Below, piece by piece: positions 1-4,462 of a stretch of 7,255 nucleotides of DNA. The notes under the pieces were generated by a model. The model saw only the letters and a list, made by a program, of their open reading frames with translations, had not been told where the DNA came from and made no database searches. Position 1 is the first letter of the stretch; the number at the start of each line of letters is the position of its first letter. The stretch is from Clostridia bacterium (GTDB lineage: Bacteria > Bacillota_A > Clostridia > Christensenellales > UBA1242). The stretch is taken from positions 1 to 7,255 of the forward strand of contig JAFVZD010000088.1 in NCBI GenBank assembly GCA_017508345.1. Reading direction: 5' to 3'. Made by a program: the position numbers and the translations under genes.

Positions 1-298
1 CTATCGCTACTATAAAGTTAACCATTCTTTGCTTTGCTTCTTTCTGCTTGTCCGCAGACTCCGCTCTCGCTAGGTTTACACCTAGAATAATAACATAAAT
101 GATACCAGCCGTTGCCAATAATATGAGCAATGGCAATAACACTGCCTGTATCGCATCAGTTACATCATTAACCCAAGCCCACTTTGAGTTTTCTGGCATC
201 TGTGGTATTTGACTATTATCAGATGCAGCATCACCCAGCATAGGGTTATCCAATACATTCATCATTTTATTTGCTGCCGCAAACATTAATGCGTTCAT
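1..298 (-). CDS. VirB2/T4SS-pilin-like small membrane protein, copy A (3' end outside the window)
   Basis: This is a probable pilin-type subunit of a type IV secretion system, acting in the cytoplasmic membrane or in a surface filament. 99 full codons are visible and the C-terminus lies beyond base 1. The protein begins MNALMFAAANKMM, has a polar stretch at residues 23-39, then a hydrophobic helix (about 53-76), a charged loop containing RAESADKQKEAKQR (about 78-91) and the start of a second helix. This helix-charged loop-helix layout is that of VirB2/TrbC and related T4SS pilin families; the family call comes from topology and motif memory, not a search. The start is secure: GGAGGA lies 6 nt upstream and an in-frame TGA precedes it, so no longer form is possible. 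It sits 32 bp downstream of its paralog (331-735) and is probably co-transcribed with it. Alternatively it could be an uncharacterised two-helix membrane protein of a conjugative element. Confidence 0.72.
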   Translation of the reverse strand, partial: MNALMFAAANKMMNVLDNPMLGDAASDNSQIPQMPENSKWAWVNDVTDAIQAVLLPLLILLATAGIIYVIILGVNLARAESADKQKEAKQRMVNFIVAI

Positions 299-304
299 AT
301 TATA

Positions 305-310
305 TCCTCC
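305..310 (-). promoter_or_regulatory. Ribosome binding site of pilin copy A
   Basis: Read on the minus strand this is GGAGGA, placed 6 nt before the ATG at 298-296. Because translation cannot start further upstream (in-frame TGA), this site fixes the start for copy A and, by homology, for copy B. Confidence 0.8.
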
Positions 311-330
311 ATATCAATTATTCTGACAAA

Positions 331-735
331 TTAACTAGTAGTCGGCGTTACCACTCTAGGCTTAATCCAATCTGGCAAGTAATCACATACTAGGTACATT
401 AATAATACTAATGCGATGGTTACCACTATCGCTACTATAAAGTTAACCATTCTTTGCTTTGCTTCTTTTTGCTTGTCCGCAGACTCCGCTCTCGCTAAGT
501 TTACACCTAGTATGATTACATAGATAATACCCGCAGTTGCCAATAGTATGAGTAACGGCAACAATACTGACTTGATAGCATCAGTCACTGTATCTATCCA
601 TGCCCATTGACCTACCCACTCTCCTGTTGCCTCATTGTAGTCCGGTGTTTCAGGTTTATCAACATCAGCACCTAGCATAGGATTGTTTAATACAGTCATC
701 ATTTTATTTGCCGCAGCAAACATCAATGCATTCAT
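331..735 (-). CDS. VirB2/T4SS-pilin-like small membrane protein, copy B
   Basis: Complete 134-residue paralog of copy A and a likely type IV secretion pilin subunit. Conserved parts are the start MNALMFAAANKMM and NPMLG (to residue 22), a WAW motif (44-46), helix 1 (about 57-80), the loop RAESADKQKEAKQR (82-95) and helix 2 (about 97-117). The tail is short and polar and ends in TPTTS. Residues 23-43 (Asp/Glu/Pro-rich) differ fully from copy A. A longer frame begins at 759 and would add eight residues, but its extra codons run through the GGAGG ribosome binding site at 745-750 and copy A cannot have such an extension, so 735 is chosen. The spacing from the site to the ATG is 9 nt. It is the first gene of the leftward unit and diverges from the coupling ATPase gene at 966, which supports a T4SS role. 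The family was assigned by eye. Confidence 0.75.
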   Translation of the reverse strand: MNALMFAAANKMMTVLNNPMLGADVDKPETPDYNEATGEWVGQWAWIDTVTDAIKSVLLPLLILLATAGIIYVIILGVNLARAESADKQKEAKQRMVNFIVAIVVTIALVLLMYLVCDYLPDWIKPRVVTPTTS

Positions 736-744
736 ATCAAAAAC

Positions 745-750
745 TCCTCC
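745..750 (-). promoter_or_regulatory. Ribosome binding site of pilin copy B
   Basis: GGAGGA on the minus strand, 9 nt before the ATG at 735-733. Its position inside the longer possible frame argues that the ATG at 759 is not the real start. Confidence 0.7.
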
Positions 751-806
751 ATTTTTCATTTTCTAAAATTATGTTTTGTCGAATCATCACATTTTATACA
801 TTGCAT

Positions 807-834
807 ATTATACCCAAATTCGCAAAAAACACAA
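807..834 (-). promoter_or_regulatory. Candidate promoter of the leftward pilin unit
   Basis: On the minus strand a perfect TATAAT lies at 812-807. The best -35 is only TTGTGT at 834-829 (3 of 6 matches, 16-bp spacer). Transcription would start near base 800 and give a leader of about 65 nt before copy B. The perfect -10 is the main support; the weak -35 means an activator or an UP-like A-tract may be needed (inference). Confidence 0.45.
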
Positions 835-862
835 ATTTATGTAACTATATTATCAAAAAAAT

Positions 863-891
863 TTGACAAAAGCAAATTATTTTAGTACAAT
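863..891 (+). promoter_or_regulatory. Promoter of the coupling-protein gene
   Basis: A perfect TTGACA (863-868), exactly 17 bp of spacer and TACAAT (886-891, 5 of 6) form a strong housekeeping-sigma type promoter. Transcription would begin near 898 and leave a leader of about 68 nt, almost all A and T, before the ATG at 966. It lies back to back with the candidate leftward promoter; the two -35 boxes are about 28 bp apart, so both units could share control. Confidence 0.7.
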
Positions 892-954
892 TTTTAAAAA
901 TTTTTTAATTTTTTTTGATTTTTTGCTAAAAATATTAAGAAATTGTAATTTTTT

Positions 955-960
955 GGAGGA
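955..960 (+). promoter_or_regulatory. Ribosome binding site of the coupling-protein gene
   Basis: GGAGGA, 5 nt before the ATG at 966, in an otherwise G-poor leader. It strongly favours this start over any internal one. Confidence 0.85.
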
Positions 961-965
961 AAAAT

Positions 966-2927
966 ATGAAAGCATTTGCAAAATTTTTTATTTGTCTAAT
1001 ACTCGTAGCCATATTTGCCCTATTTGCAGGTGCAGGTCTAGACAGTCTACTCACAGGTAATGGTTTTACCCTAGAGAGTCTAGGTAGCACATCCGCATTA
1101 GGTATCACCGCTGTACTAGTATTAGGCTACATCGTACTCGTATTAGTAAAGATTGCCGACGGCAAGACACCTTTCAAATCCAAGGACAAAGGTAACAAAA
1201 AACCAGACAAACAATTCTTTGATAGTGAATGGTTGACCGAAAGAGAGATGAATAGCAAATATGACTACACCACCTTTCGCGACTTAGGTTCACACAAGAA
1301 TGGTATCCCAATCCGTGCTGAGTTGTCCGGTGGCAACATCAAGATTAACCTACTACACGAATCTTGGCACACACTAATCATAGGTACCACAGGTAGTGGT
1401 AAGACAGCAGGTTTTGTTATACCTGCTATCCAAATATTAGCCAAGACCAAGACCAAACCTAGTATGGTTATCTCTGACCCAAAAGGAGAATTGTATGCCA
1501 AGAACTACAATCACCTAGTAGCCAACGGTTATCGTATCCGTAGATTCAATATGCGTAGTCCACTATCCAGTGCTAGATGGAATCCTATGGAAAAGGCATT
1601 CACCACCTACCACCGTGCTCTGCGTATCCGCAAAGAGGTATTAGTTCACCATGGTGATGACCCTCGCTCATTCGGATTGATACTCACATCAAACCAATTT
1701 GAGCACGACTGGTACCAATTCGATGGCAAGGCATATGCCAGCCGTGAATTATTAGAGAATGACCTAGCTGCCAAAAAGAAAGAGTTAAACAACTCCGCAT
1801 ACGAGACCTTGGCCGACCTAGCACTCACACTATGCCCTAGCGTTTCACCAAATGACCGCAGTTGGGAGAATGGTGCCCGCAACTTTGTATTGGCAGTAAT
1901 GTTAGCAATGTTAGAGGATAGTGCTATCCCAGAATTGGGTATGACAATAGACAAATACAACCTGTTCAATGTCTACAAGATTTGTAGTATTCGTGACAAC
2001 GATGCCAACAAACCTTATTCTACTCTACAAAAATACTTTGAGGGTCGTAGCAAATTATCCAGTGCCGTGACTCTAGCTACCCCAGTCATCAGCAATGCTC
2101 TAGTAACAATCAATGGTTTTATGGGTTTTGTAGGTCAATACCTAGAGATATTAGCAGATGACTCCATATGTTTTGCTACCAGCAAAGACGAATTAAAATT
2201 TGACGATATGGCTAACGAACCTAATGTACTATTCATTACCGTGCCTGACGAAAAAGAAGGCCGTTATCCAATCGCCACCATGTTAGTACTCCAACTATAC
2301 AAGACTCTAGTAGAGGTAGCCAACAATACAGGTGGTGAATTGCCTCGTACCGTGTACTTTATGCTAGATGAATTTGGTAACTTCCCAAAAATTCCTAAAT
2401 TCGATAGTATCATCACTGTTGGTCGTAGCCGTAAAATCAATATGATGATGATAGTACAATCTTATGAACAACTCAACAATATCTATGGTCAAGAGGCCGC
2501 CACCATTATCCGTGGTAACTGTAATGTACATATATTCCTAGGTACTACTGAGCAAAAGACAAAAGAAGAATTCTCCGCTCGCTGTGGTCAAACATCTGTT
2601 ATGACAGAGTCTACTAGTGAGAGCAAAGGCAAGGATAACGAAAACAAGACTACTAGCAAGTCCCTAGCTAGCCGTGCCCTAATCACACCAGACGAATTGG
2701 GTCTACTCAAAGAAGGCGAAATGATTGTCAGTATGTTCAAAGAAAAAGCAATCCGCAGTACATTCACATTCGCACACAAATGTACGCACATCTACAACCT
2801 TAGCCTCCACGAAGAAGAATACATTCCTGCCAAAACACTTGACGAAGAAAGTATCTACTACGACATTCGTAGGCGTAACAAAATGGTTCTCAATGACTCA
2901 AATAATGGTGGTAACTATGGTTTTTAA
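966..2927 (+). CDS. virD4: VirD4/TraG-type type IV coupling protein (conjugation ATPase)
   Basis: Inner-membrane ATPase that, in this family, docks the relaxase-DNA or protein substrate to a type IV secretion channel. The protein has 653 residues, within the family's usual size range. Two N-terminal membrane helices (about 4-24 and 45-63) are followed by the cytoplasmic ATPase. Walker A is GTTGSGKT at 140-147. Walker B is VYFMLDEFGN at 463-472, with the DE pair at 468-469. A downstream GRSRKINMMMIVQS segment carries the conserved Gln498, and SRALITPDEL at 569-578 is the typical C-terminal family segment. A helical insert lies at about 240-340 between the nucleotide-binding halves, where VirD4 proteins carry the all-alpha domain. 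GGAGGA at 955-960, 5 nt before the ATG, sets the start. The gene has its own promoter, diverges from the pilin-like genes and ends in a terminator. It looks intact. The gene symbol denotes the family, not proven orthology. Confidence 0.93.
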   Translation: MKAFAKFFICLILVAIFALFAGAGLDSLLTGNGFTLESLGSTSALGITAVLVLGYIVLVLVKIADGKTPFKSKDKGNKKPDKQFFDSEWLTEREMNSKYDYTTFRDLGSHKNGIPIRAELSGGNIKINLLHESWHTLIIGTTGSGKTAGFVIPAIQILAKTKTKPSMVISDPKGELYAKNYNHLVANGYRIRRFNMRSPLSSARWNPMEKAFTTYHRALRIRKEVLVHHGDDPRSFGLILTSNQFEHDWYQFDGKAYASRELLENDLAAKKKELNNSAYETLADLALTLCPSVSPNDRSWENGARNFVLAVMLAMLEDSAIPELGMTIDKYNLFNVYKICSIRDNDANKPYSTLQKYFEGRSKLSSAVTLATPVISNALVTINGFMGFVGQYLEILADDSICFATSKDELKFDDMANEPNVLFITVPDEKEGRYPIATMLVLQLYKTLVEVANNTGGELPRTVYFMLDEFGNFPKIPKFDSIITVGRSRKINMMMIVQSYEQLNNIYGQEAATIIRGNCNVHIFLGTTEQKTKEEFSARCGQTSVMTESTSESKGKDNENKTTSKSLASRALITPDELGLLKEGEMIVSMFKEKAIRSTFTFAHKCTHIYNLSLHEEEYIPAKTLDEESIYYDIRRRNKMVLNDSNNGGNYGF

Positions 2928-2935
2928 TTAACTAT

Positions 2936-3052
2936 AATTATTAGTCAAATCTATATTATTCAACCAAAAAGCAGTGGATCGCCAATCCGCTGTTTTTACT
3001 TCTATATATTATATAATGCTACACAACATTTATTAGTCAAATTAATATTGTT
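2936..3052. repeat. Imperfect 25-bp direct repeat flanking the terminator
   Basis: Copies lie at 2936-2960 and 3028-3052 and match at 21 of 25 bases. The core, ttattagtcaaat, is identical over 13 bases (2938-2950 and 3030-3042). The terminator lies between them. No function is known; it may be a protein-binding repeat, a trace of duplication, or chance in AT-rich DNA. Confidence 0.4.
2966..2998 (+). terminator. Intrinsic terminator after the coupling-protein gene
   Basis: The stem CAGTGGAT (2972-2979) pairs with ATCCGCTG (2985-2992), 8 bp with one G-U pair, around a 5-nt loop. TTTTT follows at 2993-2997. An A-run before the stem (2966-2970) would also let it work in the leftward direction. 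It separates the conjugation gene from the lipoprotein unit. Confidence 0.8.
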
Positions 3053-3096
3053 TGTTCAAGAAAATAAAAATTTTTTAATTTTTTGTGTTAAACTAG

Positions 3097-3126
3097 TAGA
3101 CAAATTCATATATTTTTGTATATAAT
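3097..3126 (+). promoter_or_regulatory. Promoter of the lipoprotein gene
   Basis: TAGACA (3097-3102, 5 of 6) and a perfect TATAAT (3121-3126) are separated by 18 bp. A second overlapping TATAAT occurs at 3126-3131. An A/T tract just upstream (3066-3084) could act as an UP element. Transcription would start near 3133, giving a leader of about 30 nt. Confidence 0.6.
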
Positions 3127-3162
3127 ATAATCACAAATTTTTTAAAAGGAGAAAAAAATTTT

Positions 3163-4056
3163 ATGAGTTCAAAATTTAGAACATTTATGATGGCACTTAT
3201 TCTTATTCCATGCATGTTTGTATTTGCTGGATGTAATGCACAACTAGACCAAAAAGTTTCACTAGATACCCGTGGTAACTATTCCAATACTTCTACACCT
3301 GCCAATGCAAAGGCAGCCGTAGAGGATAGTAATATTAATGAGGTTAACATCAGTACTTCTTCTCTCAGAATGTCCATGGACTTTGCTATAACAATGCAAA
3401 GTATTGTTACCGAAGGTAGTATGACCTATATTATCAAAGCAACAAAATCTAGTGAGACAAAGACAAAATATGAGTCCGCTGCTCGTATTCGTGCCAACGC
3501 TCAAACTGGAGAAATCAACGAGTCTGCTCTAATATCTTGTTACAATATTAGAGATATCGATAGCGACAACTCTGATAACAACTCTATCAAGAGTTATATT
3601 GATTACAATGTTACTGACCCAGCAGACCCTACCAAAAAGTTGACTGGTAAATACGACATCAGTACCAATCATGATATAGCTGATGTTACCGATACTTTTG
3701 ATGATCTAATGGATGTTACCATGGACACAATCAACAATTACCTACCTAACTCTGATGGATGGACTGCTGTATGGAGCAACAATAAGGCTCAGTACGCTAT
3801 TGCTACCAGTGGCAATACTACAAAGGTAAGGATCACTACTCCAGCTGTAAAAGACAGCGATGACAAGGTAATCGTACCAGAGGCTAATGTATACTACATC
3901 ATCACTGATGGCAAATTTGTAGGTATCCAAGTAGAAAAAATTACACTCACATTTGGTCCAATATCTATTACATGTAGTTTTGGTTTGACAACATTTGATG
4001 GCAACATCGATATGCCTAACTTTAACGACTACGCAGAGAATCCTGCTCAATCATAA
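3163..4056 (+). CDS. Secreted lipoprotein of unknown function
   Basis: The 297-residue product is exported and lipid-anchored on the outer face of the membrane. A basic start (K4, R6) leads into a hydrophobic core (about 8-22) and a lipobox FAGC with the acylated Cys at residue 24. The mature part starts with a flexible Asn/Ser/Thr-rich stretch (about 25-60) and continues as a mainly polar, beta-rich domain with no membrane helix. A motif ITDGKFVGIQVE lies near residues 246-257, and further Cys residues occur at 126 and 271. I do not recognise the family. The alternating strands and the C-terminal TDGKFVG-like turn are reminiscent of LolA/LppX-like carrier lipoproteins, but that is only an impression. 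AAGGAG at 3146-3151 sets the start. The gene is a single transcription unit between two terminators, beside conjugation genes and a large surface protein, so an envelope role in the same element is possible (inference). Confidence 0.88.
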   Translation: MSSKFRTFMMALILIPCMFVFAGCNAQLDQKVSLDTRGNYSNTSTPANAKAAVEDSNINEVNISTSSLRMSMDFAITMQSIVTEGSMTYIIKATKSSETKTKYESAARIRANAQTGEINESALISCYNIRDIDSDNSDNNSIKSYIDYNVTDPADPTKKLTGKYDISTNHDIADVTDTFDDLMDVTMDTINNYLPNSDGWTAVWSNNKAQYAIATSGNTTKVRITTPAVKDSDDKVIVPEANVYYIITDGKFVGIQVEKITLTFGPISITCSFGLTTFDGNIDMPNFNDYAENPAQS

Positions 4057-4077
4057 TATATAAAATTACTTATTTAT

Positions 4078-4102
4078 AATACCCCAATATGGGGTATTTT
4101 TT
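4078..4102 (+). terminator. Strong intrinsic terminator after the lipoprotein gene
   Basis: AATACCCCA (4078-4086) and TGGGGTATT (4090-4098) form a perfect 9-bp stem with a 3-nt loop, followed by a T-run to 4102. It begins 21 bp after the stop codon and closes the lipoprotein unit. Confidence 0.92.
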
Positions 4103-4367
4103 GTTTTACCACAGCCACTAATTCGCATTGCATTTTGTATACACCACCCCCCACAAAATTCACCTAATTTTTGATTAGTAATTCATATTTTCGTAACGCA
4201 ATAAATTTCACTAATATTCTCTACGGTGCATTCCATTCCAATCTTCTCAAACTCAATATTTTTTACCAAATTTCACTTTTTTTGACATTTTGATTACTTT
4301 TACATAATTTTGAAATAAAAAAACAAAATAATTTTGTAAAAATTTGTCATTTAATACCCATTTTTAG
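4103..4367. other. AT-rich intergenic stretch with no gene seen
   Basis: Together with its flanks this is the longest gene-free gap in the window (4057-4462). I find no reading frame with a ribosome binding site, no tRNA and no clear repeat. It holds a run of C (4144-4150, cacccccc-like), a free-standing TTGACA at 4282-4287 with CATAAT only 15 bp downstream (4303-4308, a poor promoter), and A/T tracts. A small regulatory RNA cannot be excluded by eye. Confidence 0.5.
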
Positions 4368-4396
4368 TTGTGTATTTTTTCAGGATTTGATAAAAT
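4368..4396 (+). promoter_or_regulatory. Candidate promoter of the large surface-protein gene
   Basis: TTGTGT (4368-4373, weak), a 17-bp spacer and TAAAAT (4391-4396, 5 of 6) preceded by TG one base upstream (TGATAAAAT, 4388-4396) fit an extended -10 promoter, which tolerates a poor -35. Transcription would start near 4403, inside the palindrome at 4395-4416, leaving a leader of about 60 nt. Confidence 0.5.
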
Positions 4397-4416
4397 AATT
4401 ATTATATAATAATTAT
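4395..4416. repeat. Perfect 22-bp AT palindrome, possible operator
   Basis: Bases 4395-4416 (two 11-base arms) read identically on both strands, centred between 4405 and 4406, with only A and T. It overlaps the -10 and predicted start of the candidate promoter, which is where repressor operators often lie. It also contains TATAAT on both strands. It could be an operator, a cruciform-prone site, or simply a product of AT-rich composition. Confidence 0.5.
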
Positions 4417-4417
4417 A

Positions 4418-4443
4418 TGTCAGCAACTTGCACTTTGTTGACA
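4418..4443 (+). promoter_or_regulatory. Leader hairpin before the large surface-protein gene
   Basis: TGTCAGCAA (4418-4426) pairs with TTGTTGACA (4435-4443), 9 bp with one G-U pair and an 8-nt loop. No T-run follows, so it is not a terminator. It ends 8 nt before the AAAGGAG ribosome binding site and could stabilise the mRNA, bind a protein or modulate translation. Confidence 0.5.
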
Positions 4444-4451
4444 TCCAAAAA

Positions 4452-4457
4452 AAGGAG
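4452..4457 (+). promoter_or_regulatory. Ribosome binding site of the large surface-protein gene
   Basis: AAGGAG, 5 nt before the ATG at 4463. It fixes the start immediately before a good signal sequence. Confidence 0.85.
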
Positions 4458-4462
4458 TTATT

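Noticed and set aside
736..759. Eight-residue N-terminal extension of pilin copy B (start at 759)
   Set aside because: The extra codons run through the GGAGG ribosome binding site, and the paralog has an in-frame stop that forbids any extension.
863..1060. Plus-strand reading frame overlapping the start of the coupling-protein gene
   Set aside because: It begins inside the promoter, has no ribosome binding site, and overlaps a clearly real gene in another frame.
1265..2791. Several minus-strand frames opposite the coupling-protein gene
   Set aside because: They are antisense to a well-supported ATPase, lack ribosome binding sites and have no recognisable protein features.
3012..3017. TATAAT as an additional promoter -10 for the lipoprotein gene
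   Set aside because: No -35-like box at a proper distance upstream; that position falls in the terminator stem.
3262..4050. Minus-strand frames opposite the lipoprotein gene
   Set aside because: Antisense shadows with Cys-rich, random-looking composition.
4282..4308. TTGACA plus CATAAT as promoter of the large surface-protein gene
   Set aside because: The spacer is only 15 bp and the leader would be about 150 nt. The extended -10 candidate at 4368-4396 fits better, although this one cannot be excluded.
4438..4443. TTGACA just before the large surface-protein gene as a promoter -35
   Set aside because: The matching -10 position would fall inside the coding region, and the bases are already used by the leader hairpin.
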